Below are positions 35,015 through 43,540 of a stretch of 62,992 nt of DNA, one piece after another. The position numbers were made by a program, and so were the translations under genes. Location of the stretch: positions 1-62,992 of the forward strand of contig JALFVM010000149.1 of the NCBI GenBank assembly GCA_022787145.1, written 5' to 3'. This DNA comes from Lachnospiraceae bacterium (lineage in GTDB: Bacteria; Bacillota; Clostridia; Lachnospirales; Lachnospiraceae). Every line of letters starts with the position of its first letter. Position 1 is the stretch's first letter. Under the pieces are notes generated by a model. The model saw only the letters and a list, made by a program, of their open reading frames with translations, was not told where the DNA came from and did no database searches.

Positions 35015-35623
35015 ATGGGTTTATTTGATAAGTTTTTAGATGCCATTAAATTAAATGACGAATATGATGACGAGCTTTTCGATGACGAATATGATGATTT
35101 TGAAGAAGAGGAAGAAAAGCCGAAAAAGAAATTTTTCAGTAAATTCAAAAAAGAAGAGGAACATGATGCAGATGAGGAACGCTATGAGGAGGAGCCTGTG
35201 AAGCAGCCAAAATCAACGCATAAGACGACTGCTGCCACAAAGGCACCTACACCGGTAGTGACTCAAAAGCCTGTGAAACAGTCAAAACCATCCTCCTCTA
35301 AAATCACACCAATGCGTAATGCCAAGAAAACGACCGCTTCTATGGAAGTTTGTGTGATTAGACCTGTTTCTATGGAGGATACAAAAGAGATTGCAGAGAC
35401 TCTGGTTGATAACTGCACAGTTGTACTGAATCTGGAGGGTGTAAATGTTGATCTGGCGCAGAGAATCATTGATTTTACGTCTGGTTCCTGCTATTCCCTT
35501 GGGGGAAATCTTCAGAAAATCTCCAGTTACATTTTTATCATTACCCCTTATAATGTAGATGTGTCTGGTGATTTTCAGAGCATTCTTGGAGATGCCGTTC
35601 CATCGATTCGTTCAAATTACTAG
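35015..35623 (+). CDS. sepF: Cell division protein SepF
   Basis: The 202-aa protein has an N-terminal membrane-binding amphipathic helix (MGLFDKFLDAIK), a long acidic then Lys/Thr/Pro-rich linker (residues about 15-105) and the C-terminal SepF core (VIRPVSMEDTKEIAETLVDN, VNVDLAQRIIDFTSG). SepF tethers FtsZ to the membrane. ATG 35015 begins exactly at the amphipathic helix and follows TGGAG. Confidence 0.93.
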   Translation: MGLFDKFLDAIKLNDEYDDELFDDEYDDFEEEEEKPKKKFFSKFKKEEEHDADEERYEEEPVKQPKSTHKTTAATKAPTPVVTQKPVKQSKPSSSKITPMRNAKKTTASMEVCVIRPVSMEDTKEIAETLVDNCTVVLNLEGVNVDLAQRIIDFTSGSCYSLGGNLQKISSYIFIITPYNVDVSGDFQSILGDAVPSIRSNY

Positions 35624-35640
35624 GAGTCAACAGCATTTAT

Positions 35641-36393
35641 ATGGACAGAGATGAGTTTTTTGAAAAAAGAGTTCAGGAACTGGCGAATATGGCTTACAAT
35701 CGGGATATTGTAACCTTTACAGATTTTCTGAATTTGAATGAATTACATATGGTAAATAGCCTGTCAAACAGGAATCCGGGTATTCATCTGGATTCCTTTG
35801 GCGGCTATGATTTTGCAGAGCGTCAGATAGTAGCCTTTATTCCTGATGCTCTTTCTTATGATTGGGAGTATCCCATACAATGCATTCGTATTCTGAATAA
35901 GGGAGCAAAATTTCAAACATCACTCACCCATCGGGATTATTTAGGTGCGTTGATTCATCTTGGAATTGAACGATCTGTGCTGGGTGATATTCTGGTTCAG
36001 AAGGATGGTGCATATGTGTTCTGTCAGGAGCATATGGTCGATTTTATTATAGAAAATCTGTGCAGGATCCGTCATACCAATGTTCTGGCTGAAGTGGTAA
36101 AAAAGCCTGAGGAATTGCCTGCGCTGGAATTTCAAACAACTACAGGCTCTGTAGCCTCTCTTCGTCTGGACAGTATTCTTGCACTTGCCTTTCATGCGTC
36201 AAGAAGCAGCCTTGTACAGAATATTGAAAGTGGAAATGTATTTGTAAACGGAAAAATGATTACCTCCAATGGTTACCAGTTAAAAGAAGGGGATATTATT
36301 TCTCTGAGAGGAAAAGGAAAATTCCAGTTTATGGAATCTGGAGGACAGTCAAAAAAAGGGCGGTTGTTTGTAAAAATCAATCGTTATATTTAG
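35641..36393 (+). CDS. ylmH: YlmH-like S4-domain RNA-binding protein
   Basis: The 250-aa protein has an N-terminal YlmH domain (FTDFLNLNE near residue 25; GGYDFAERQIVAF) and a C-terminal S4 RNA-binding domain (LRLDSILALAFHASRS, VFVNGKMI). YlmH acts as a ribosome-associated quality control factor in Bacillus. The nearest AGGAG is 14 nt before ATG 35641, longer than usual. In Bacillus divIVA follows; here aroB does. Confidence 0.9.
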   Translation: MDRDEFFEKRVQELANMAYNRDIVTFTDFLNLNELHMVNSLSNRNPGIHLDSFGGYDFAERQIVAFIPDALSYDWEYPIQCIRILNKGAKFQTSLTHRDYLGALIHLGIERSVLGDILVQKDGAYVFCQEHMVDFIIENLCRIRHTNVLAEVVKKPEELPALEFQTTTGSVASLRLDSILALAFHASRSSLVQNIESGNVFVNGKMITSNGYQLKEGDIISLRGKGKFQFMESGGQSKKGRLFVKINRYI

Positions 36394-36405
36394 GAGGAGT
36401 ATGTT

Positions 36406-37497
36406 ATGAATGGAGAATTACCAGTAAAACGAGAGAATGAATTTTCCTACAGAATCTGTTATCGGGAAGGTTTTCAGGATTTTGCAGCGGAACTTGAGAA
36501 AGATCAGATTCAGTTTTATCGTGCCTGTATTGTGACAGACAGTACTGTGGGAGCCTTGTACGCAGATACGTTGGCACAGCAGTTGAAATCCTGCTGCCAT
36601 AAAGTGACGGTATTTACCTTCCCGGCAGGAGAAGAAAACAAAAATATAGAAACGGTGCAGGAGGTATATGAGCACTTGATTCAGGAAGGGTTTGACCGCA
36701 AGGATATGCTGATTGCCCTTGGCGGAGGTGTTACCGGTGACCTGACCGGATTTGTTGCGGCTACTTACCTGCGTGGAATTCGCTTTATTCAGGTACCTAC
36801 CACGTTACTTTCTCAGGTAGACAGCAGTATTGGCGGAAAGACAGGGGTTGATTTCAGAAAATATAAAAATATGGTAGGTGCTTTTCATCAGCCTTCTCTG
36901 GTGTACATGAACCTTTCTACCCTTGCTTCTCTGAATGAAGAACAGTTTTCCTGTGGTATGGCAGAAATCATCAAAGCAGGGTTGATTGCAGATCAAAGCT
37001 TTTTTCACTGGCTTTCGGAAAATCATGAGGGAATACAGAAAAGAAATTCCAAACTTCTGGCAGAAATGATTTACCGAAGCTGTAAAATCAAAGGAGATGT
37101 CGTGGAGGAGGATCCTACAGAAAAAGGAATTCGCGCAATCCTTAATTTTGGACATACGATTGGACATGCGGTGGAAAAATTAAAAGATTTTTCTATGCTT
37201 CATGGTCAATGTGTGGCAGCAGGCTATGTGGCAGCAGCCTATCTTTCTTTACAGCGTGGTTTGATCTCCACAGAAGACCTGTTTGAGATTGAAAAAATCA
37301 ACCGTATGTATGGACTTCCAAATCGCGTATCCGATTTAGATGCAAAAGATGTACTCGCGGCAACAAAAAAAGATAAAAAAATGAGCCAGGGAAGTATTAA
37401 ATTTGTGCTTCTTCAAAAGATGGGTACTGCAATCGTGGATACCAGTCTGACAGATGACGAGATTCTTTGTGGCATTCAATATATTTTAGGAGAATAG
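36406..37497 (+). CDS. aroB: 3-dehydroquinate synthase
   Basis: The 363-aa NAD-dependent enzyme converts DAHP to 3-dehydroquinate in the shikimate pathway. Visible motifs are FPAGEENKN, ALGGGVTGDLTGFVAATYLRG as the NAD and substrate site (GGGVTGD), PTTLLSQVDSSIGGKTGV and NFGHTIGHAVE with the metal His. TAGGAGG precedes the ATG. It is isolated from other aromatic genes and sits inside a cell-division/lipoprotein cluster. Confidence 0.95.
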   Translation: MNGELPVKRENEFSYRICYREGFQDFAAELEKDQIQFYRACIVTDSTVGALYADTLAQQLKSCCHKVTVFTFPAGEENKNIETVQEVYEHLIQEGFDRKDMLIALGGGVTGDLTGFVAATYLRGIRFIQVPTTLLSQVDSSIGGKTGVDFRKYKNMVGAFHQPSLVYMNLSTLASLNEEQFSCGMAEIIKAGLIADQSFFHWLSENHEGIQKRNSKLLAEMIYRSCKIKGDVVEEDPTEKGIRAILNFGHTIGHAVEKLKDFSMLHGQCVAAGYVAAAYLSLQRGLISTEDLFEIEKINRMYGLPNRVSDLDAKDVLAATKKDKKMSQGSIKFVLLQKMGTAIVDTSLTDDEILCGIQYILGE

Positions 37498-37499
37498 GA

Positions 37500-38027
37500 A
37501 TGGAGATAAAAAAGAGAAACACACGCATCGGTATTGGTATACTGGTCATTGCAGTTTTGGTTTTTCTGGATCAGTTTACCAAACATCTGGCCGTTCTTCA
37601 TCTCAAAGATCAGCCCAATATTATCTGGATTCAAAATGTAATGGAACTGGAATATCTGGAAAACAGAGGAGCTGCATTTGGTATTCTGCAAAATCAGCAA
37701 TGGCTGTTTATTCTGTTGTTCTTTCTTTTTGTGACAGCAGTGATTGTTTTTTACTGTCGTATGCCAATGAATCAAAAATATCTCCCGATTCAGATCATCT
37801 CTCTGTTTCTGATTGCCGGAGGACTTGGAAACCTCATTGACCGGATACGTCTTGGATACGTCATTGATTTTTTCTATTTTTCCTTGATCAATTTTCCGGT
37901 ATTTAATGTGGCAGATATTTATGTAACAGTTAGTATGGCGATTTTATTTGTACTTCTTATTTTCTACTATAAAGAAGAAGATTTGGACCTTCTGTTTTCA
38001 CTGGGCAGGAAAAAGGAGAAATCGTGA
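37500..38027 (+). CDS. lspA: Lipoprotein signal peptidase (signal peptidase II)
   Basis: The 175-aa membrane protein has four hydrophobic helices. The catalytic aspartates are visible in GGLGNLIDRIRLGYVIDFF and FPVFNVADI, and the conserved NRGAAFGIL is present. It cleaves prolipoproteins in the membrane. ATG 37500 follows TAGGAGAATAG; the longer frame from 37467 overlaps aroB and lacks a ribosome site. Confidence 0.95.
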   Translation: MEIKKRNTRIGIGILVIAVLVFLDQFTKHLAVLHLKDQPNIIWIQNVMELEYLENRGAAFGILQNQQWLFILLFFLFVTAVIVFYCRMPMNQKYLPIQIISLFLIAGGLGNLIDRIRLGYVIDFFYFSLINFPVFNVADIYVTVSMAILFVLLIFYYKEEDLDLLFSLGRKKEKS

Positions 38028-38953
38028 TGTGTGAAGAAAACAAAGAAATTTTTGCTGTATCTAAAGAAGGAGCAGGTGTTCGCATTGACCGCTATCTCAG
38101 CGACTGTTATCCACAATGGTCACGTTCTTATCTTCAAAAACTTTTAAAGGACGAAAATATTCTGGTAGGAGGCAGCAAAACAAAAGCCAATTATAAACTG
38201 CGGGAGGGGGATGAGATTACGATTCTGATTCCTCCTCTGGAGGATGTTGAAATTCTTCCGGAAGACATTCCCCTTGATATTCTCTATGAAGATCAGTGGC
38301 TTTTGATTGTGAACAAACCGAAGGGGATGGTGGTGCATCCTGCTGCCGGACATACCTCGGGAACACTTGTGAATGCGATTATGTATCATTGCCAGGGGAA
38401 TTTGTCTGGAATCAACGGGCAGCTTCGCCCTGGAATTGTACATCGCATTGATAAGGATACCACGGGAGCTCTTGTAATCTGTAAAGACGATACGACTCAC
38501 CGTGCACTTGCCGAACAGTTGAAAGAGCATTCGATCACTCGAAAGTACCGTGCAATTGTCCTTGGAAATCTCTCAGAGGACGGAACTGTGGAAGGCCCGA
38601 TTGGAAGACATCCGATTGAGCGCAAGAAAATGGCAATTAATTACAAGAATGGAAAGTCGGCTGTTACACATTACCACGTGTTGGAAAATTTTCAGAAATA
38701 TACGTATATTGAATGTCAGCTTGAAACGGGAAGAACGCATCAAATCCGCGTTCATATGACTAGCATTGGTCATCCTCTACTTGGTGATTCCACTTACACA
38801 AAGGCAAAATGGCCTTATAAACTGGAAGGACAGGTACTTCATGCGATGGTTCTTGGATTTGTTCATCCTGCTACGGGAGAATATCTGGAAGTAGAAGCAC
38901 CTTTGCCGGATTATTTTTCACAATTGCTTGAAAATTTTAGAAAAAATAGCTAG
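38027..38953 (+). CDS. RluA/RluD family 23S rRNA pseudouridine synthase
   Basis: The 308-aa protein has an N-terminal S4 domain (VRIDRYLSDCYPQWSRSYL) and a pseudouridine synthase domain with the catalytic Asp in HRIDKDTTGALV and the motif ETGRTHQIRVHM. Start: ATG 38027 with AAAGGAG 8 nt upstream; GTG 38024 is a near alternative. The start overlaps the last base of lspA. The lspA-rluD pair is conserved in Firmicutes. Confidence 0.93.
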   Translation: MCEENKEIFAVSKEGAGVRIDRYLSDCYPQWSRSYLQKLLKDENILVGGSKTKANYKLREGDEITILIPPLEDVEILPEDIPLDILYEDQWLLIVNKPKGMVVHPAAGHTSGTLVNAIMYHCQGNLSGINGQLRPGIVHRIDKDTTGALVICKDDTTHRALAEQLKEHSITRKYRAIVLGNLSEDGTVEGPIGRHPIERKKMAINYKNGKSAVTHYHVLENFQKYTYIECQLETGRTHQIRVHMTSIGHPLLGDSTYTKAKWPYKLEGQVLHAMVLGFVHPATGEYLEVEAPLPDYFSQLLENFRKNS

Positions 38954-38957
38954 AATT

Positions 38958-38986
38958 TTGACAAAAAATGCGATATACTATAGAAA
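38958..38986 (+). promoter_or_regulatory. Promoter of the cytidylate-kinase-like gene
   Basis: A perfect TTGACA (38958-38963) is followed by an AT-rich stretch with TATAGA (38979) or TAGAAA (38981) at 15-17 nt spacing. TATACT also occurs at 38974 but is too close. Confidence 0.55.
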
Positions 38987-39043
38987 ATACAGGAATATTC
39001 TATCTTGAACGACATAAATTTGACACAAGAAAGGAGAATGATT

Positions 39044-39676
39044 ATGGGCAGTACAAAAACAGTAATTACCATTGGACGGCAGTATGGCAGTGGCGGCCGT
39101 GTCATCGGTCAGCGTCTTGCAGCTGAACTTGGAATCAAATGTTATGATAAAGAACTTCTGGAACATGCAGCGAATGACAGCGGTATCTGTAAAGAATTGT
39201 TTGAGAATCATGATGAGAAACCAACAAACAGTTTTTTGTATTCTCTTGTTATGGATACCTATTCATTTGGATATTCATCGGCTGCTTTTTCTGATATGCC
39301 AATGAATCATAAAGTCTTTCTGGCTCAGTTTGATGCAATCAAAAAGCTTGCTCAGGAAGGATCTTGCGTTATGGTAGGAAGATGCGCGGATTATGCGCTG
39401 GCAGATATGAAGAACTGTATGAGTATTTTTATTCATGCAGATCAGGATATCCGCATCAAACGTATCAGCGAGAGATATCAACTGAGTATGGCAAAAGCAA
39501 AGGATGCTGTAAATAAAACCGATAAGAGCCGTTCCAGCTATTACAATTATTACACGAATAAACGATGGGGGGAAGCCAGCGGTTATAACCTCTGTGTGGA
39601 CAGCGGTGCCTTTGGTATGGAAGGCTCTGTTCGGCTTATTATTGAGGCACTTAAGATTTTTGAGGCGTCTCTGTAG
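39044..39676 (+). CDS. Cytidylate kinase-like family protein
   Basis: The 210-aa P-loop kinase-like protein has the nucleotide-binding start VITIGRQYGSGGRVIGQ, LGIKCYDKELL and the LID-like IKRISERYQLS, ending in a substrate-binding RWGEASGYNLCVDSG. This is the PF13189 family, related to CMP kinase but uncharacterised. AAAGGAG lies 7 nt before ATG 39044. Its last 26 nt overlap the convergent ttcA-like gene. Confidence 0.88.
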   Translation: MGSTKTVITIGRQYGSGGRVIGQRLAAELGIKCYDKELLEHAANDSGICKELFENHDEKPTNSFLYSLVMDTYSFGYSSAAFSDMPMNHKVFLAQFDAIKKLAQEGSCVMVGRCADYALADMKNCMSIFIHADQDIRIKRISERYQLSMAKAKDAVNKTDKSRSSYYNYYTNKRWGEASGYNLCVDSGAFGMEGSVRLIIEALKIFEASL

Positions 39677-40385
39677 ACCATCCGGCAAGGTTTGCACGCC
39701 GGATGGCGGTAAACATGCGTTCTTTTGTGCCTGGATTTTGATGATTCAGCTCTTTTAAGAGATTTTTTGCATACTCACGCTTTGTTTTTCCATCAGCAGG
39801 ACATGGACTTTTGGCAATCGGAAGCTGATATTTATTTTTAAATCCGATGACATCGGCCTCACTCATAAATAACAGTGGGCGAATTAATGTCAGTTCCATT
39901 CGATCCAGATAAGTAACTGGTGAGAAGGTGTGAAAACGCCCCTCGTAGATGAGGGAGAGCAGCATGGTCTCTACTACATCATCTTTATGGTGTGCATAGG
40001 CAATTTTATTGCACCCTAATTTTTTCGCAACTTCATTCAGTGCCCCTTTTCTCATCTTTGCACAGAGAGAACAGGGGTTACTTTCTTTTCTATCTTCAAA
40101 AATAATGCTGCCGATTTCTGTATGTACTACTTCATAGTGTACTTCCAGTTCTTTGCACAATTCTGCAATCTTTTCCAGATTAAAATTATCAAATCCAAGA
40201 TCAACCGTAATTGCAACCAGTTCAAAATGATTTGGATAGAATCTCTGGAGGCCACGCAGCGCATAAAGAAGAGTTAAACTGTCTTTTCCACCGGAAATTC
40301 CAACGGCAATTTTATCACCCTCCTGAATCATATGAAATTCATCTACAGCCTTTCTTGTCACGCTTAACAATTGTTGTAATTTCAT
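39651..40385 (-). CDS. TtcA-like PP-loop tRNA thiolation enzyme
   Basis: The 244-aa protein has the PP-loop ATP pyrophosphatase motif GISGGKDSLTLLY and a CxxC (NPCSLCAKMRKG) plus a later Cys in SPCPADGKTKR. These three cysteines are the iron-sulfur/catalytic residues of TtcA-like enzymes, which make 2-thiocytidine in tRNA. ATG 40385 is chosen because GAGGAAA lies 8 nt upstream; the in-frame ATG at 40409 has no ribosome site. Divergent from the AI-2E permease gene; a TATAAT on the minus strand (40449-40454) with AGGACA 17 nt away could be its promoter. Confidence 0.88.
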   Translation of the reverse strand: MKLQQLLSVTRKAVDEFHMIQEGDKIAVGISGGKDSLTLLYALRGLQRFYPNHFELVAITVDLGFDNFNLEKIAELCKELEVHYEVVHTEIGSIIFEDRKESNPCSLCAKMRKGALNEVAKKLGCNKIAYAHHKDDVVETMLLSLIYEGRFHTFSPVTYLDRMELTLIRPLLFMSEADVIGFKNKYQLPIAKSPCPADGKTKREYAKNLLKELNHQNPGTKERMFTAIRRANLAGWSTETPQKS

Positions 40386-40448
40386 TTTATTTTCCTCATT
40401 TCCTGTCATTCATCAAAGATCGGGCAGCAGCCCCAATCCACATGGTTT

Positions 40449-40477
40449 ATTATAGTATATTTTATTTGCATTGTCCT
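40449..40477 (-). promoter_or_regulatory. Possible promoter of the ttcA-like gene
   Basis: On the minus strand AGGACA (40472-40477) and TATAAT (40449-40454) are 17 nt apart. The -35 matches only four of six consensus bases. Confidence 0.45.
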
Positions 40478-40495
40478 ATATTTTTTTGAAAAAAT

Positions 40496-40524
40496 GTGAC
40501 AAGTTATAGAAGCTATGTTATAAT
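40496..40524 (+). promoter_or_regulatory. Promoter of the AI-2E family permease gene
   Basis: GTGACA (40496-40501) and a perfect TATAAT (40519-40524) have a 17-nt spacer, 45 nt before the ATG. Confidence 0.7.
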
Positions 40525-40569
40525 GAGAAAGATTTTAAGATTTTACAAAGCACGGAGGCTTTCTTTTAC

Positions 40570-41766
40570 ATGAAATTGCATTGGGATAATAAATATTTTT
40601 ACTGGGGGATGACTGGTTTTTTGATGATTGCAGCCAGTCTGTTGTTTTATTTTGGAATTTTCCATATGGGAATTCTAATTGATGGCATTAAGAGAATTCT
40701 GAATATTTTTATGCCGATACTGTATGGCGCAGCAATCGCTTATCTATTGAATCCTCTTTTGAAATTTTATGAAAATACGCTTGTTTATCCGTTTTTAGAG
40801 AAAAAAAAGGTAAAACTTACGAGTCGAAAACGTAAGTTTATACGCTATTTTGGAGTGTTGCTTGCAGTTGCATTTATGCTGATGATTGTCTATACGTTGA
40901 TTATTATGATCCTTCCGGAAATTATTAAGAGTATTGTCAACATCATCAATAATTTTCCACTTTATGTAGATAGTGTAAGAAGATGGATTACCCACGTTCT
41001 TGAGAATAATGCAGATATCAACAATCTTGTAGTAGGAACCATTGACCGTTATTCTTTAAAAATGGAACAGTATCTGACACAGGATATTCTTCCTCAGCTG
41101 CAGAATCTTCTGCTGCATTTTTCCTCTGGAATTTTAGAGGTTATTACTTTTTTGAAGAATGCACTGGTTGGTATTATTGTATCCATTTATATACTCGCGG
41201 ATAAGGAAATATTCCGCGGTAAGGTAAAAATGGCATTTTTTGCGATTCTTCCCGAAAAGAAAGCAGAGAAGCTTCTGGAAAGTCTTCGTTTTACAGACAG
41301 GACTTTTGGAGGATTTATTGGTGGAAAGATTATGGATTCTTTTATTATAGGAGTTCTTTGTTATATTGGAATTTCTATTTTGAAAATGCCGTACACGGTA
41401 CTGGTGAGTGTGATAATCGGCGTCACCAATGTCATTCCTTTTTTCGGACCTTATCTTGGTGCAATTCCTTGCGCCTTTTTGATTCTTTTGGTAAGTCCGA
41501 TTAAATGTCTGTATTTTATTATTTTTATACTGGTATTGCAGCAGTTTGACGGAAATGTTTTAGGGCCGAAAATTCTCGGTAATTCGACTGGATTATCCAG
41601 TTTTATGGTAATTCTTTCCATTCTGATCGGCGGCGGATTATTTGGCGTATTTGGTATGTTCATCGGTGTTCCGGTTTGTGCCGTGATCTATGCCATGTGT
41701 TGGAGAATGATCAATCGTTCTCTGAAAAAGAAAAATCTTTCCACAAAGATACAGGATTACCAATAA
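40570..41766 (+). CDS. AI-2E family (TqsA/PerM-like) membrane permease
   Basis: The 398-aa polytopic protein has about eight hydrophobic helices and the PF01594 landmarks: MPILYGAAIAYLLNPL in the first third and VIGVTNVIPFFGPYLGAIP with QQFDGNVLGPKILG in the second half. Family members export autoinducer-2, ions or unknown compounds; the substrate here is unknown. The start is preceded by CACGGAGG at a 15-nt distance, somewhat long. The dtd gene follows 26 nt downstream. Confidence 0.88.
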   Translation: MKLHWDNKYFYWGMTGFLMIAASLLFYFGIFHMGILIDGIKRILNIFMPILYGAAIAYLLNPLLKFYENTLVYPFLEKKKVKLTSRKRKFIRYFGVLLAVAFMLMIVYTLIIMILPEIIKSIVNIINNFPLYVDSVRRWITHVLENNADINNLVVGTIDRYSLKMEQYLTQDILPQLQNLLLHFSSGILEVITFLKNALVGIIVSIYILADKEIFRGKVKMAFFAILPEKKAEKLLESLRFTDRTFGGFIGGKIMDSFIIGVLCYIGISILKMPYTVLVSVIIGVTNVIPFFGPYLGAIPCAFLILLVSPIKCLYFIIFILVLQQFDGNVLGPKILGNSTGLSSFMVILSILIGGGLFGVFGMFIGVPVCAVIYAMCWRMINRSLKKKNLSTKIQDYQ

Positions 41767-41792
41767 TGATTAATTAAGGAGTAAAAAGACAG

Positions 41793-42242
41793 ATGAAATT
41801 TGTAATTCAAAAAGTAGATGAAGCCAGTGTCTCTGTTGATGAAAAAGTCGTAGGAAAAATCGACAAAGGCTTTCTTGTGCTTGTTGGTATTTCGCAGGAG
41901 GATACCAAGGAGATTGCAGACAAATTTGTAAGAAAGATGGTGAATTTAAGGTTATTTGAGGATTGTGAGGGTAAGACAAATCTTGCTTTAAAAGATGTGA
42001 ATGGTCAGGTGCTTTTGATTTCACAGTTTACATTGTATGCGGATTGCAAGAAAGGAAATCGGCCGAGCTTTGTAAAAGCCGGAGATCCTCAAATGGCAGA
42101 AGAACTGTACGAATATATCATCGCGAAAACAAAGGAAAGCATACCTGTAGTCGAAAAAGGTGTGTTTGGCGCTCATATGAAGGTTTCTCTTGTCAATAAT
42201 GGGCCATTTACAATTATTTTGGATGAATCTATGATTCATTAG
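41793..42242 (+). CDS. dtd: D-aminoacyl-tRNA deacylase
   Basis: The 149-aa protein removes D-amino acids, and Gly from tRNA-Ala. It has the family motifs [17 protein letters not shown] and the C-terminal [10 protein letters not shown], where most members read GPVT. Length is normal. TAAGGAG precedes the ATG. It may be co-transcribed with the M23 peptidase gene, which begins within 90 nt. Confidence 0.94.
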   Translation: MKFVIQKVDEASVSVDEKVVGKIDKGFLVLVGISQEDTKEIADKFVRKMVNLRLFEDCEGKTNLALKDVNGQVLLISQFTLYADCKKGNRPSFVKAGDPQMAEELYEYIIAKTKESIPVVEKGVFGAHMKVSLVNNGPFTIILDESMIH

Positions 42243-42331
42243 AAGAATATGTTAAGAAGAAAAGGGATTTAAAATTGCATATATGTAATAAGACAGAAAA
42301 AAGACGGAAATTTATTTTAAGCTGATTGTTT

Positions 42332-43474
42332 ATGGCAGCCATAATCGTATCGGCTATTTTTGGTGTGTCAAAAGAAGTTCAGGCAGCACCAGGGAATGAT
42401 AACAGCTATATCACAATTGCAGATTTGAAAGGTTCCTCAAAAGCAAATGCCACTGGCTGGTATCGTACAAAATACGGTAATTACTATTATTATAAAAATG
42501 GAAAAATCCAGAAAGGTTGGCTGACTCTAAATAATCAGAGATTTTATCTGAATCCACAACGAAAAGGAAGCCTCACGTTAGGATGGAAGAACATCGGGAA
42601 TAAACGCTATTATTTTCGCAAACAACAAAAAGGGTTTCAACAGCTTGGGTCTGCAATGACATCCTGCTGGTATAAAAGCAAGTCAGGAAATTATTATTAT
42701 TTTACCTCGGATGGATCACTTGCCACTTTGTGGAAAAAAATCAATGGAAATTATTACTATTTCCGTCCGGTGGCGAAGAATGGACATCCACGTTTTTCAA
42801 AAGCAACAGGATGGCTGAAATCCGGTAAATATAAGTATTATCTGGGCAGCAGTGGAGCTCGTCAAACAGGCTTGAAAACAATAAACAATAAAAAGTATTA
42901 TTTTAATTCTTCCGGTAAGATGCAAACAGGCTGGGTAACGATAAACGGTAAGAAATATTACTTTAATTCCTCCGGTATTATGCAGACAAACCGTTGGATT
43001 ACATCGAAGTATTATGTAGGAAGTGATGGTGCTCTTATTGCAAATTATCAGGGGAATTCGACAAATGGATTGAATTTTTCCTGGCCATTACCGAAAAGTT
43101 GTTCTTATATCAGCAGCTATTTTGGGAATCGAAACTCTCCGGGAGGGATTGGAAGTACCAATCATAAGGGAATTGATATTCCTGCAACGACAGGAACTCC
43201 CATTTATGCGGTTTCTTCAGGAACAATTGTAAAGCGAGAGAAGAACTCGGGATTTGGAAACTGGATTCAAATTAGCCACTCGAATTCTTTGTGTACAGAA
43301 TATGCACACATGAGTAAATTTAAAAGTGGTTTGTCTGTAGGAGATAAGGTGAAAAAAGGAGACGTGATTGGATATGTAGGTTCGACAGGAACTGCGACAG
43401 GTCCTCATCTTCATTTGGGTGTGATTTTGAATGGTGAGAGAGTAGACCCGATGAGATATGTGAAACAGCCTTAA
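42332..43474 (+). CDS. Cell-wall-binding-repeat M23 peptidase with interrupted signal peptide
   Basis: From ATG 42332 the protein has 380 aa: a hydrophobic stretch ending QAAPG (signal cleavage region), about six to seven 20-residue aromatic repeats of the choline/cell-wall-binding type (for example GWVTINGKKYYFNSSG), then an M23 peptidase domain with zinc motifs HKGIDIP and GPHLHLG. It should cleave peptidoglycan outside the cell. The upstream sequence from TTG 42275 (RBS AAAGGGA) reads in the same frame HICNKTEKRRKFILS, then TGA at 42323-42325, then LFMAAIIVSAIF: together a normal signal peptide broken by one stop. ATG 42332 itself has no ribosome site. So the gene may be inactivated, or the TGA is a sequencing error. 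Confidence 0.8.
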   Translation: MAAIIVSAIFGVSKEVQAAPGNDNSYITIADLKGSSKANATGWYRTKYGNYYYYKNGKIQKGWLTLNNQRFYLNPQRKGSLTLGWKNIGNKRYYFRKQQKGFQQLGSAMTSCWYKSKSGNYYYFTSDGSLATLWKKINGNYYYFRPVAKNGHPRFSKATGWLKSGKYKYYLGSSGARQTGLKTINNKKYYFNSSGKMQTGWVTINGKKYYFNSSGIMQTNRWITSKYYVGSDGALIANYQGNSTNGLNFSWPLPKSCSYISSYFGNRNSPGGIGSTNHKGIDIPATTGTPIYAVSSGTIVKREKNSGFGNWIQISHSNSLCTEYAHMSKFKSGLSVGDKVKKGDVIGYVGSTGTATGPHLHLGVILNGERVDPMRYVKQP

Positions 43475-43481
43475 AATTTGT

Positions 43482-43540
43482 AAAGAATAAAAAACAGAGG
43501 GAAACTGATTTTTGCAGAATTCCTCTGTTTTTTATTCTTT
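43482..43540. terminator. Bidirectional terminator between the M23 and recombinase genes
   Basis: AAAGAATAAAAAACAGAGG (43482-43500) and its exact complement at 43522-43540 form a 19-bp stem. Both genes converge on it; the recombinase stop codon touches its right arm. Confidence 0.88.
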
